From Ahaetulla prasina (lineage: Eukaryota > Chordata > Lepidosauria > Squamata > Colubridae): a DNA stretch of 64,000 nucleotides. The position numbers and the translations under genes were made by a program. The notes under the pieces were generated by a model. It saw only the letters and a list, made by a program, of their open reading frames with translations. It was not told the DNA's origin and searched no databases. The stretch lies in the NCBI RefSeq assembly GCF_028640845.1, contig NC_080539.1, positions 364,809,016 through 364,873,015 on the forward strand, in the 5' to 3' direction. Shown piece after piece: positions 10,887 to 21,572 of the stretch; position 1 is the stretch's first letter, and each line of letters begins with the position of its first letter.

Positions 10887-11262
10887 TGGAGAGTCTCAAT
10901 CATCCAGGTCAGGGGTCTCCAACCTTGGCAACTTTAAGCCTGGCGGACTTCAACTCCCAGAACCCCCCAGCCAGCAAAACAAAGCTGACTGGGGAATTCT
11001 GGGAGTTGAAGTCTGCCAGGCTTAAAGCTGCCAAGGTTGGAGACCCCTGATCCAGGTCATGATTGTCCCAAACATGCTTTTCCAAAAGGCAACTGGACTT
11101 TCTTGGTTGTGGTTGTTGTTGTTTTTACTCGAAAATGTTTTGCTTATCCTCCAAGAAGCTTCTTCAGTTCTGACGTAGTTCCCCACCATTCAGTCAGAAC
11201 TGAAGAAGCTTCTTGGATTAGAAGCAAAACATTTTCAAGAAAATAAGTAAGTTCATCTGCCT
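10887..11262. repeat. Penelope-like element tail, inverted arrangement
   Basis: Contains gagtctcaatcatccaggt and two facing copies of caagaagcttcttcag separated by a short spacer, plus the ggcaactggactttct block. These blocks form the 3' tail of the Penelope-like element whose coding remnant is at 36033-36299. A hAT MITE interrupts it at 10910-11049. Confidence 0.65.
10910..11049. mobile_element. palindromic hAT MITE with TSD
   Basis: 140-bp hairpin element CAGGGGTCTCCAA...TTGGAGACCCCTG with a perfect 8-bp duplication atccaggt at 10902-10909 and 11050-11057, inserted in the Penelope-like tail. Confidence 0.9.
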
Positions 11263-11603
11263 TTTGGGGGGAAAAAATGCACCTTTGGAGTTTTCAACGT
11301 CAGGAAATTTCTCCTTGTTTCTACCTTGGAGTGCTCCTTCCTATGTTGCTTAAACATGACTGATTCAAGGTGGGCAGAAAATATAGTCATTTTAGTGCAG
11401 GACTTTTAAAACTTTTTTCATACCATGGAACATTTGTTGTTTTTTTTAAAAAAAGAAATCCAGACTCCCTGCTCAATCGACTCAGCCAAGTAATAAAAAC
11501 TTGTCTATGTTTGGTTCCCCTCCCCAACCCCAACCGGCTTAGGTCTCTCATTCAAATCCTATAAGTGACTGATGAAACCCTAAGGCAGTTTTCACTTGTC
11601 GAG
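11263..11603. other. unrecognised stretch
   Basis: No repeat family or coding signal found. Confidence 0.45.
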
Positions 11604-11970
11604 ACCGAGTGCAAAAACTGGAATGCGCGTGCATGTGTGTGCAGGGAGCACTGAAGACCAACTGGCCAGTGCATACATGCCTGTTTTTTGGCTGTTTTGA
11701 GGGGCATTTTCAGGCTGGTTTTGGGCCATTTTGGGGCCAAAACTGGCCCTGAAAACAGCCTGAAAAATGGCCTCAAAACAGCCTGAAAAATGGTCTGAAA
11801 ACAGCATGGGAAAAGGCCTGGTTTTTGGCCATTTTCAGCTGCTCCAGCACCCGCACAGACCAGCTGGCTGGCATGCCAGAAACCAGAAGAACATCTGGCA
11901 ATGGTGCACGCACCCACAGAGAGGGCTCTGCGTGCCACCACTTGCATGTGTGCCATTAGTTCACCATCAA
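11604..11970 (-). repeat. probable hAT element (cctatggcac type)
   Basis: Reverse relative of the element at 29515-29810: it ends gagagggctctgcgtgccac / gtgccattagttcaccatca. The middle is a GC-rich set of imperfect direct and inverted ctgaaaa(c/t)agcc units. No TSD located. Confidence 0.5.
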
Positions 11971-11983
11971 TGTTCTATGTCCC

Positions 11984-12247
11984 GCCTCTGTGGCTCAGAC
12001 TGCTAATGCAGTCAGTTATTAACAGCAGCTGCCTGCAATTACTGCAGGTTCTAGTCCCACCAGGCCCAAGGTTGACTCAGCCTTCCATCCTTTATAAGGT
12101 AGGTAAAATAAGGACCCAGATTGTTGGGGGCAATAAGTTGACTTTGTATATAAATATACAAATAGGATGAAGACTATTGCTAACATAGTGTAAGCTGCCC
12201 TGAGTCTTTGGAGAAGGGCGGGATATAAATGCAAATTAAAAAAAAAA
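11984..12247 (+). repeat. SINE-2, full length
   Basis: Head gcctctgtggctcagactgc (A box), B box ggttctagtcccacc, body ccttccatcctttataaggt, 3' end gggcgggatataaatgcaaa and an A tail. It is a tRNA-derived pseudogene family, not a tRNA gene. Confidence 0.9.
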
Positions 12248-12271
12248 GGACTGGTGGACATTGTTAGATTC

Positions 12272-12671
12272 TGTTAAGTTCGGGCAATGAGGAGGCAGGA
12301 GACAGTCATTGGTGACAACAGCTCTTAAGTTTATTGTGAGAACCCAGCAAAAGCAACTGGCAAACAGCCCTCTTTATATAGTATTTTGGCTGAGGCACCA
12401 GCCAATCAGAAACATGCTTTTTCCCGCCCAAATTTCCCTCCAAAAATTCAAATACATAACAGATTTAATGATGGAAGAGACGGACACAGCTCTTTCAGTA
12501 ACAACAGCTCTTTATTAGTAGACCAGTACAACCCAACAGAGTGCTTGTCTGGCAGTGTCCTCTTTTATAGAGGGCTGCCAAACAACTTAACCAATGAGCT
12601 TTAAGTATTTTCCCGCCCTTTTGGAGGACCTGAATGAAACCTATAGCCCATTCCTTATATGGTACATAACA
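12272..12671 (-). repeat. two adjoining LTR-like units
   Basis: On the minus strand two roughly 200-bp units each start TGTTATGTA, carry a TATA box (ctctataaaag; ctatataaag) and then an AATAAA before a ctgtct/cctgcctc region. The second ends aacttaaca (12272-12461); the first is 12462-12671. Read as solo LTR remnants of one retroviral-type family. No TSD found. Confidence 0.45.
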
Positions 12672-12736
12672 GACATAGTTCAAAAAACTTAAGTTTTGCT
12701 ACATGCTCGTGACCACCTTTCAACTGCATACCTTTC

Positions 12737-12945
12737 AAGGACCAGCGCGAAGGTGCTGTTCGAAAGACAACTGGACTATCTTGTGTGGTTTTTTTCCCCT
12801 TTGAAAACGTTTCATTTCTCATCCAAGAAGCTTCTTCATTTCTTGGATGAGATTCAAGTTAAAAACCAAGAACGTCCAGTTGCCTTCTGGGTAAGAACCT
12901 TTGGGACAACCATGGCCTGGATGACTTGAGAATCTCCATAGATTT
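12737..12945. repeat. Penelope-like element tail
   Basis: gacaactggactatcttg, tctcatccaagaagcttctt with its inverted partner, then tttgggacaaccatggcctg / gagaatctccatag. Confidence 0.65.
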
Positions 12946-13009
12946 TCAAGATTACGTTCCAGCTACTTCTTTCAGCTCCCCCTATTTTACCTTTTCCCCA
13001 GTTGCGCTC

Positions 13010-13212
13010 CAAGTAGTCCTCAATTTACAACCACAATTGGAGGCCAGAATTTTGGTTGCTAAGAAGGTCATTATTAAGTGAATCATGTCCGATTTTACAA
13101 CCTTTTTGCCACAGTTGTTAAGCAAATCACTGCAGGACCCATCATAAGTCACTTTTTACAGTGTAACTTCAGTCACAAAATGAATGGTTATAAGTTAAGG
13201 ACGATCTATATT
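13010..13212 (+). repeat. TA-MITE, internally deleted
   Basis: Both ends are recognisable (aagtagtcctcaatttacaa; ggttataagttaaggacgat) with the central third missing. Confidence 0.7.
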
Positions 13213-13343
13213 GTTTAATTAAGAGCGATGGGGATTATACCCCAAACACTCTCTGCAGACGATAGATCATTGTTGTTTCTCAACCCGATCAACATTATTG
13301 TCAGCTGGGGAATTCCGGGAGTTGAAAGTCAACACATCTTAAA

Positions 13344-14536
13344 AGTTTTTTTTTCCAAATATTTTTTTTATTTTCCATATTCATTCCAACGATTTGACCA
13401 GTGTACAGTACACAGGCTGTATACTATCACCCTGTCTATTTAACTCATATGCAGAACACATCATGAGAAAGGCGGGGCTTGATGAATCAAAAATTGGAAT
13501 TAAGATTGCCGAAAGAAATATCAACAACCTCAGATATGCAGATGATACCACTCTAACGGCAGAAAGCGAAGAGGAACTAAAGAGTCTCTTGATGCGGGTG
13601 AAGGAGGAGAGTGCAAAAGTTGGCTTGAAAATCAACATTAAGAAAACTAAAATCATGGCATCCGTCCCTTTTAATTCCTGGCAGATAGATGGTGAAGAAA
13701 TGGAGGTAGTGGCAGATTTTATTTTCCTGGGCTCCAAGATCACCGCAGATGGGGACTGCAGCCAAGAAATTAAAAGACGCTTGCTCTTGAGGAGGAAAGC
13801 TATGGCAAATCTAGACAGCGTAGTAAAAAGCAGAGACATCACCCTGCCAACCAAAGTGCGTATAGTCAAAGCTATGGTTTTCCCAGTTGCAATGTATGGC
13901 TGTGAAGGTTGGACCATAAGAAAGGCTGAGTGCCAAAGAATTGAGGCCTTTGAACTTTGGTGTTGGAGAAGACTCCTGAGAGTTCCTTGGACTGCAAGGC
14001 GAACAAACAAGTCAGTTCTAGAGGAGATCAACCCTGACTGCTCTTTAGAAGGCCAGATCCTGAAGATGAAACTCAAATACTTTGGCCACCTAATGAGAAA
14101 GAAGGACTCACTGGAGAAGAGCCTAATGCTGGGAAAGATTGAGGGCAAAAGAAGAATGGGACGACAGAGAACGAGGTGGCTGGATGGAGTCACTGAAGCA
14201 GTAGGCATGAGTTTAAATGGACTCCAGAGGATGGTAGAGGATAGGAAGGCCTGGAGGAATGTTGTCCATGGGGTCGCGATGGGTCGGACATCACTTCGCA
14301 ACTAACAACAACAACAACAGTACAATCACTTATACAACAATCAATCCTCTATACAAATTATGCTCAATCGGGCCTGCTCAGCCGCCACTCCCTTCCCTGA
14401 ACCTTTCTACCCTTCTCTACCATCTTTTACTTTCCCCAATCTTCCTCCTCCTCGCTTTCCTACTTCCTCTCCTCCTTCTCACTTTCCTCCTTTCTAACCC
14501 TCTCTGTTCCTCTCCTTCTTCTCCTCCTACCCTCTT
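13344..14536 (-). mobile_element. A-tailed retroposon, 5'-truncated, split by Bov-B
   Basis: Starts with a T run (poly(A) on the minus strand) and is bounded by a perfect 13-bp duplication aacacatcttaaa (13331-13343 and 14537-14549), as expected for LINE-type retrotransposition. The minus-strand content is purine-rich and non-coding, and I could not assign the family. Bov-B splits it. Confidence 0.65.
13413..14316 (+). pseudogene. Bov-B LINE (RTE clade), reverse transcriptase C-terminal half
   Basis: The frame from 13394 to the stop at 14305 reads GCILSPCLFN, then NINNLRYADDTTL (the YADD catalytic motif), FIFLGSKITADGDCS, LPTKVRIVKAMVFPV, MYGCEGW, ELWCWRRLLRVPWTARR and KYFGHLMR. These are the Bov-B/RTE reverse transcriptase fingers-to-tail segments in order. 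About 300 codons are open with no frameshift. The endonuclease and N-terminal RT are absent because the copy is 5'-truncated. The 3' end has the family's (AAC)n tail. An 8-bp repeat acagtaca (13405-13412, 14317-14324) probably marks the target duplication. The intact half-frame suggests a young copy, but it cannot be active on its own. Confidence 0.92.
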
Positions 14537-14580
14537 AACACATCTTAAAGTTGATCAGGTTGAGAAACGTTGCTATAGAT

Positions 14581-15127
14581 TATAAAAGGTTATATGTCCA
14601 TTTCTTTTATTACTTCACAGCTTTGATTTTTCGCCGCATTCCAGTCTCTCATATTGCTGTTTCAGGAGGAGAAATTCAACCATTCGTTTCAGAACTTCAT
14701 GCTGCAAAAGATTCGGTCTTTTCTATAAAGGGACACCCTCTTGCTCTTTAGATGATTGATGCATCAATCATTCTTGCCTGGATGAAACATTGCAAAAAAA
14801 TATAAAAAGTAATCTATATTTCCTATATAAATAAAAAACAATCTATACTACTTCTCTTTAACATCTGCAAGAAACTCCTAGTGGACACCATGCATCAGTT
14901 TGGGCTGAAATATCTTCAGTATCTGATGATACCCAACTATACATCTCAACCCTGAGCTGAGCAGAGATGTGATAGAAGGTCTTACCTGTGTCTGGAGACT
15001 GTGGGACAAGGGATGGGAATAAATAGACTTTACTGATTAAATAGCAGAGGTTATTTCTGTTTTATTCAGAACCCATTTATTGGAGTGAAACTGTTCTAGT
15101 CAGGAGAGTCAAGTAGAAATTAAAGTT
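14581..15127. other. unrecognised stretch
   Basis: AT-rich, no recognised repeat or exon. Confidence 0.5.
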
Positions 15128-15385
15128 GGCCCAAAGTCACCCAGCTGGCTTTCATGCCAAAGGCGGGACTAGAACTCACAGTCTCCTGGTGATTGGCCCA
15201 AAGTCACCCAGCTGGCTTTCATGCCAAAGCAGGGACTAGAACTCACAGCCTCCTGGTGATTGGCCCAGCTGGCTTTCATGCTTTAGGTGGGACTAAAACT
15301 CATAGTCTCCTGGTGATTGGCCCAAAGTCACCCAGCTGACTTTCATGCCTAAGGCAGAACTAGAACTCACAGTCTCCTGGTTTCT
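15128..15385. repeat. four tandem units of about 68 bp, SINE-derived
   Basis: Each unit carries caaagtcacccagctggctt, tcatgcc, gggactagaactcacag and ctcctggtgattgg; the third is shortened. The unit resembles part of the tRNA-related repeat at 49785-49975, so a SINE segment has been amplified locally. Confidence 0.85.
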
Positions 15386-16620
15386 AGCCTGATACCTTAA
15401 CCATTCAACCAAATTTACAAATTGGAAGATTTGAAAGATTTCATTCTTTCCTAAATAGTCAAAAATTACATCACCAAAATAAAAAATCAGGTTTTTTTTC
15501 AGATCCCAAGAACAACCAATTTCCGATTTATTCTCCAGTGTCAATATACAAATTCTGTTCTGTTTCTCTGTTTCAGATGCTGTCCATTTTTGTGTCACAA
15601 ACTGTGGTAATTTGAACGTATTATTAGACAGTTTATTAATACACATAATTATCATAATAATACCGTAGTTTATATTACCCTTTGAATATAGAGATTTTTT
15701 ATTTTTATTTTTTTGGGGCCAGGCTGGCATGGCACTCTACCTGTTCGATTCGATCCTTGGGGCTCATATTTTGTGAAATTTACTGGTTCTTGACTGAATA
15801 AAAGTTACCACTCAGGTGTCTAGACAGCACCAGATTAGGAAACGCTTAATCCTGACTTAAGGGAGGAATCCAGCCTGAGCTAAAGGCCTCCAACTCTTAC
15901 AAGAATAATGAAATAACTGCCAGAGAAAAGCCAAGTTGCCATGGCAATGGGGAGAGGAAGGAAAAATCAATTCATTCCCCCCCACCACCCTTCTTGTCCC
16001 CTCCAGCCCCTAACCCCAGCTCTTCTATTCCGCTTGAAGATCCATCCTAGAAAACCTGCTGTCTTTTGTCCGGCTTTGTGGTCACCTGGAGCCAGCTGCT
16101 GCTCCATCAAAGCCACCACAGGTGACAAGCCAAAGACCTGCTAAATCCCTCCCCCCCCCCTTGCCATCCTCAAAGAGAGCAGTACCCTGGCTCATTATTA
16201 TTATTATTATTATTTCTAGTTTAAAAAGCTACATCTGCCTTGCCCTTCGCTTCCCAGTTCCGGACAGTTGTCAAGAGAAGCCCTTGCCGAGATGAAACGC
16301 CTGAATCAAAAGGACGTGAGAACGGGATGGATCTGAAGCACAAGCACAAAAAACAGTAGAGAAGGATGAAAGGTGTGTGAAAACAAATACCTGTGGATCC
16401 CTTTCCTGAACAGTTGTAAAGAGGGGTCTCATTTATTTATTACAGGTATGTGCTGCCCACTTCGCTGTTGGGGATTCTGAGCCTTGGCTCGGTTTCAGTG
16501 GGTGTGTCTTCTATTGTTGAGCCCCTTTGACGACTGAGCGAGATGAAGGAAGCAAAATCTACCCAGATTTCAGTAAGGTATTTAAGTTATCATTCAGTAT
16601 TTAATGCTCATAAGGTACAT
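15386..16620. other. unrecognised stretch
   Basis: About 1.2 kb without recognised repeats except a short (ATT)n at 16194-16214 and a C run at 16149-16160. A 145-codon reverse frame (15293-15730) overlaps the SINE tandem and shows no domain. No splice-supported exon was found. Confidence 0.5.
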
Positions 16621-16626
16621 ATAGAA

Positions 16627-17440
16627 CAGGGGTGTCAAAGTCAAGGCCCGGGGTGCCAGATCCGGCCCGCGGGGTACTTAGATCTGGCCCACGGGGCCTC
16701 CTGAGCTCCGTTTTCACTGGCAGAGGGTTGCAGGAGGCTATGGCAGCCGAAAATGTAGCTCGGGAGCCTGTTTTCCACTGGCAGAGAACTGTCGTGTCCC
16801 ACTCCTCCGCTGATGGCCGGGTCAGGGAAATCCGAATCAGGCGTGCCTCTGCAGCTCTGCCAAAGTCCTAGCAAAGTCCTCAGGGCAGGCAGGAGACCAG
16901 AAAGTGACTTCAGCAAGATATGTTTAGACTTTGCCTGACTCAGAGAATGCCAGAAAGCAGGTCCTTTATATAGGCCATGGGGTGTGGCTCCATGACTCAG
17001 CACTTATCCAGGCCTGCCCCTCCCTTCCTTCTGTTGCCTCCGTCTATCAAGTCTTCTGACGCGAGGGTCACTCCAGTCTGCAGTCTGCAGCTGTTGGCAA
17101 TTGACCTCCCTCAGGCTCACATGCTGTGGAGGAGGGGGAGGGGTCTAGTTGCTCCATTTGCCTGGGCATGGAGCCAGAGCTGGGGGCTGGAGATACTTCC
17201 TCCTCTTCAGCCTGTCTGGGCATGGAGCCAGAGCTGGGGCCGGGAGGCGTACTAGGACATTCCTCCGTGTTCGGAAGCAGATAAGAAGGCCCCGGCTGTG
17301 GTGAGATCGGACGAGACACAACACGAACTTGGTCTGCTACAGGGACCCCCCACAGGACAGACGTCGAGCTGACTAACCCCCCCCCCGCTACATCCCCCCC
17401 GCAAGGTCAAACACAACCCTGATGTGGCCCTCAAAGAATC
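16627..17440 (+). mobile_element. hAT element (ggggtgtcaaactc type), split by LTR-A
   Basis: Starts CAGGGGTGTCAAAGTC, continues ggcagagggttgcaggaggc, and resumes after the LTR with aaggtcaaacacaaccctga / tgtggccctcaa. The distal terminus is not clear. Confidence 0.7.
16790..17323 (-). mobile_element. solo LTR, subfamily A
   Basis: Bounded by TGTCGTGTCCC and GAGACACAACA (TG...CA) with a 4/5 target repeat (agaac 16785-16789, cgaac 17324-17328). It contains the TATA region (reverse of ggcctatataaagg) and shares most of its length with the LTR at 41119-41590. It is 62 bp longer because a gagccagagctgggg unit is duplicated. The sense strand keeps an open Pro/Ser/Glu-rich frame from its first bases. 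Confidence 0.85.
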
Positions 17441-17455
17441 TTTTAGGGCAGAAAC

Positions 17456-18749
17456 TGTTCTGACCTAGGCTCCCTTGAAAAGCAGGAAGCAGGAATTGGT
17501 CCCGGCAAAACCTCTTTTATTTACACGACTGTGAACTATGTTCATTCACAGTCAGCAAGGCCTGTCCAAACAGTTTTTCAAAGGAATATTTATCAGCACA
17601 TCTTATCTCATTTGGCAAGCTGCCACGTAACTTGTTTCCAGATAGAGAGTAAGGCAAAACTTGGCCCAGATTCTCTTAGAGTCATGAACAGAACTTTCTA
17701 CTCTTGAAACTACCAAATGAACAAATTGTTTCCTGCAAAAGCCCCTTCCCCATTTGCTTCTCTTTTGTTTCCTATGGGAGGGGCCATTCATCAATACTAC
17801 TCAATAGTAGTACCTGTGAGAGGGATCTTGGAGTCCTAGTGAATAACCATTTAGATATGAGCCAGCAGTGTGCAGCAGCTGTTAAAAAAGCCAACACAGT
17901 TCTGGGCTGCATAAACAGAGGGATAGAATCAAGATCACGTGAAGTGTTAGTGCCACTTTATAATGCCTTGGTAAGGCCACACTTGGAATATTGCATCCAG
18001 TTTTGGTCACCACGATGTAAAAAAGATGTTGAGACTCTAGAAAGAGTGCAGAGAAGAGCAACAAAGATGATTAGGGGACTGGAGGATAAAACATATGAAG
18101 AACGGTTGCAGGAACTGGGTATGTCTAGTTTAACAAAAAGAAGGACTAGGGGAGACATGATAGCTGTGTTCCAATATCTCAGGGGCTGCCACAAAGAGGA
18201 GGGAGTCGGGCTGTTCACCAAAGCACCTGAGGGTAGAACAAGAAGCAATGGGTGGAAACTGATCAAAGAAAGAAGCAACTTAGAACTAAGGAGAAATTTC
18301 CTGACAGTTAGAACAATTAATAAGTGGAACGACTTGCCTTCAGAAGTTGTGAATGCTCCAACACTGGAAATTTTTAAGAAAATGTTGGATAACCATCTGA
18401 CTGAGATGGTGTAGGGTTTCCTGCCTGGGCAGGGGGTTGGACCAGAAGGCCTCCAAGTTCCCTTCCAACTCTGATGTTATGTTATGTTATGTTATCTCCC
18501 AGGTGTGGCTTTACTCCCAAGTTGACCCTGCTTTCTGAGTTGTTCTTACCTTCTGGCAGTTCTGCGATGCACACATTGTGAACAGGCTCCGGCTGTTCCT
18601 CTGCCTCACTGCTGTCTATCTCGTTCTCTGCCTCCAATGCAGAGCCCTCCTCCAAGCTTTCCCCAGCCCCCAGGACTGGCCCATGTTCCTCCCCAACCTC
18701 CTCACTGTCTGACTCTGCTTCCAGCTCCGTTGGCCACTGGGCCACAACA
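17456..18749 (-). mobile_element. LTR, subfamily B, split by a CR1
   Basis: Left end tgttctgacctaggctccc, right end gggccacaaca. The joint sequence (gggaggggccattcatc before and ctcccaggtgtggctttact after the CR1) matches the uninterrupted order near 61890 in another copy. The sense frame from its first bases is open and acidic (DSEEVGEEHGPVL). No perfect target repeat. Confidence 0.75.
17793..18494 (+). pseudogene. CR1 LINE, ORF2 C-terminal 200 codons, open
   Basis: The frame to the stop at 18414 reads [99 protein letters not shown] and LDNHLTEMV. These are the diagnostic C-terminal segments of vertebrate CR1 ORF2. The 3' UTR ggggttggaccagaaggcct and an (ATGTT)n tail follow. The copy is 5'-truncated and sits in LTR-B. 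CR1 was therefore still active after that LTR inserted. Confidence 0.92.
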
Positions 18750-19164
18750 AAAGTGCAGTTTCCCAACCTCATTGTCAGGCCCCCAAAACTGAGAAAGACA
18801 AGAGGCGATACTTCTTTATTGCTCTGTACCTATAGGCAGAATCTTGCCAAATCAAAGCATTCTGCTATCTACACAAGCCCATGTACTCAAAACAAACCAT
18901 TAGGGAAAGCCGGAGGGTTTCAACAAAAGATTGGGTAACCATTTGTCCTACATGGTATAAGGACTCTTGCCTTAGGCAAGGCTTGGACTAGAAGACTCCA
19001 AGGTCCCTTTCTTATTGAACAGAGGAAGAGTATGACCAAGGTTGGGCAAAAATTGCAGTGGGAACAGAAACAACTTCTGACTGGCTTTCCCACTGAGTTT
19101 CCTCATAGGAATCTGAAAGGGAGCATTGGAAGCAACTTTTCTTCCCTCCCTTCCTTCATTTCCT
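18750..19164. other. unrecognised stretch
   Basis: Holds a possible LTR scrap starting tgtcaggcccccaaaactg with a reverse AATAAA, and a CR1 3' UTR scrap (ggcttggactagaagactcc, 18980-19010). Otherwise nothing recognised. Confidence 0.4.
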
Positions 19165-19175
19165 CCCTCCCTCCC

Positions 19176-19235
<60 letters not shown>

Positions 19236-19500
19236 TTTTTTTTGTTGTTTACATTTATACCCCGCCCTTCTCCGAAGACTCAGGGCGGCTTACAGTGTAT
19301 AAGGCAATAGTCTCATTCTATTTGTATATTTTTTACAAAGTCAACTTATTGCCCCCCCAACAATCTGGGTCCTCATTCTTTCCTTCCTTCCTTCCTTCCT
19401 TCCTTCCTTCCTTCCTTCCTTCCTTCCTTCCTTCCTTCCTTCTTTCTTTCCTTCCTTCTTTCTTACTTTCTTTCTTTCCTTCCTTCCTTCCTTCCTTTCC
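19165..19500. repeat. (CTTT)n and (CCTT)n microsatellites flanking a SINE-2 end
   Basis: (CTTT)n at 19165-19236 and (CCTT)n, partly (CTTT), at 19375-19500. Between them (19238-19374) is the reverse 3' half of SINE-2 (cccgcccttctccgaagact to aacaatctgggtcctcattc). The long Phe/Ser/Leu/Pro frames here are translation of the repeats. Confidence 0.9.
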
Positions 19501-20003
19501 CCCTTTTATTCCAGGTAACTGCCTGCTCCTGGGTGGGGGAGGGAGCAAGGGATTGCAAGACTGACTGGGAAACTGTCATGGAACATTGAAAATGAAAATT
19601 ATGTGACCATAGCGGCAGAACGGCAGCACTAAAGCAGCCACAAATGTCCCCAAATTTCATTTCCCTCAGGAGTGAAAGGACACAGATTTTGGACACACTC
19701 TGTAATTTAGCCCTGTTAAGGTATCCCGGTTCAAAAATTCTTGCCTTGTGATGCACCATTTCCCCCAGTTAAAAGTCACAACAACAGGAGTTTTCTAAGT
19801 ATATAGATAAACATTTTCTTCTGGGCTACTTTGTGCTACTTCTCCATCCAGGATCACTGATAGATCCTGAAGGAACAAGTTGAGCAAATCTATTGCCTAA
19901 ATTCATCTCATCCAAAAATAATAATAATAATTCCATCTGGAACTTCTGGAACCATGAACTCCTGAGAAAAGAGACACAACCTTAGTATCATTGGTATAGT
20001 ATA
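19501..20003. other. unrecognised stretch
   Basis: No family or exon recognised; a short (AAT)n near 19918-19931. Confidence 0.45.
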
Positions 20004-20386
20004 GATAGTCCTCGACTTACAACAATTCGCTTAGTGACCATTCGAAGTTACAATGGCACTGAAAAAAAGAAACATGACCATTTTTCACATTTAACAACTG
20101 TTGCAGGATCCCCGTGATCACGTGATCAAAATTCAGATGCTTGGCAACTGACTCATATTTATGACGGTTGCAGTGTCCCCGGGTCATTTGCAATTTTCTG
20201 ACAAGCAAAGTCAAGGGGGGAGGCGAGCCAGATTCACTTAACAACCGTGTGGCTGACTTAACAAATGCAGTGATTCGCTTAATAACTGTAGCGAGACATG
20301 GGTCAAAACTCACTTAACAAACTACCTCGCTTAGCAAGAGTAATTCTGGGCCCAGTGGTGATTGTACGTTGAAGACTACCTTTTAC
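20004..20386 (+). repeat. TA-MITE, near full length
   Basis: From agatagtcctcgacttacaa to gtacgttgaagactacctt with all internal blocks in order. Confidence 0.8.
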
Positions 20387-21097
20387 CTTCCTTTGGCTCA
20401 CCCCAAAGAGCACAACTGCGATGCAAAGATTGAGCCAGATTTGGGGTGAGAGCCATTTTCCAGATGCATTTAATTTATTGGCTGCCCAAACATTGGCTCA
20501 GCTCTGTATGGGATGCAATTATGTCCCTTTTCCAATTTCACTGCTTATGAAAAATACAGAAAGCCCTTTAAGAGACCCTCCACTCCAACGCTTAGATGCA
20601 CGGCATTGAGATTAAAAGCCAGTCTGCCCCAGAACAGACGGCAACGTTGGGAAAGCCAAGGCAAGATCCTTGGCTGAGGCTCAATTTGGCAACTGTGGGA
20701 TTGTTCCCACTAACAGCATCGGAAGGCATTGATTCATACGGGGAAATATAATAAATAAATTTCACATTTATGGGCGGTTCCCTGAATACTAAATCCTGGC
20801 TTAGACGAAGCTCAGGAAGTCATTCAACAATGTTAGTTGCTTTTGTTGTTGTTTTTTACCTGTTATAATTTGTTGCTGGCAAGTGAGCCGCTCTAGAAAT
20901 TGACTAACTAAATAAACAAACAACAGATTGAGGAAGTAAGAACGTAAAATCAGCCAAACCTCCAGATGTTAGAAAAAGTCCACAATATTATTCTGAAAAT
21001 TTATTTGAACTCATCTGCATAGCTTTTTTTTGGGTGTGTGTGTGTGTGTGTATGTGTGTGTGAAGTTCACAACAGGGCTGCTGGTTACCTTTTACAA
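20387..21097. other. unrecognised stretch
   Basis: No repeat family or exon identified; a (GT)n microsatellite lies at about 21034-21062. Confidence 0.5.
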
Positions 21098-21572
21098 ACA
21101 GTCCTCAAATGATGACCACAATCGGGACTTGAATTTTGGTTGCTAAGCAAGGCGATGGTTAAATTAGTGCCTGATTTTAGGACCTTTTTTTTTTTTGCCA
21201 ACGCTGTTAAGTGAATCACTGTGATTGTTAAATGAATCACACAGTTGTTAAGCGAATACAGCTTCCCCCTTTGACTTTGCTTCTTGGAAGCTGGCAGGGA
21301 AGGTTACAAATAGTGATCCTGGGACACTGCAATAACAATGAGTGCCAAAACGGGAGCACGGGAGCACAGGGGAGCGCCGGAAACCGGAAGAGCAGTTGAG
21401 CAGCTGAGCTTTCGGTTTCTGGCGTGCACATGCACGCTGGTCGCCTGGTCTTCTGGTTTCTGGTACGCATGCATGTGCAAAGACAAGCTGGCCAGGGAGC
21501 TCCTCTTCCAGTTTCCGGAGCTCCTGCGGATGCAAAGACCACTTGGCCGGAACCTGGAAGAGCAACAGTATT
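21098..21572. repeat. TA-MITE fragment followed by a GC-rich repeat
   Basis: 21098-21337 is a 5' part of the TA-MITE (acagtcctcaaatgatgac to gggacactgcaataac). 21338-21572 is a GC-rich block with ccggaagag inverted motifs, possibly the core of a cctatggcac-type hAT. Confidence 0.55.

Larger units (their letters stand above)
13268..14572. mobile_element. hAT MITE split by a retroposon nest
   Basis: The termini cattgttgtttctcaacc and ggttgagaaacgttg flank the region, with a 7/8 match target duplication (cgatagat 13260-13267, ctatagat 14573-14580). The original element is about 115 bp; the rest is the insertion at 13344-14536. Confidence 0.7.

Noticed and set aside
11984..12060. tRNA gene (A and B boxes present)
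   Set aside because: It is the head of a SINE-2 with the SINE body and A tail attached; no complete cloverleaf with acceptor stem was seen. The same holds for the Sauria and SINE-3 heads.
13381..14301. 306-codon reverse open frame
   Set aside because: It is the antisense shadow of the Bov-B reverse transcriptase frame; the plus-strand frame has the YADD motif and family segments.
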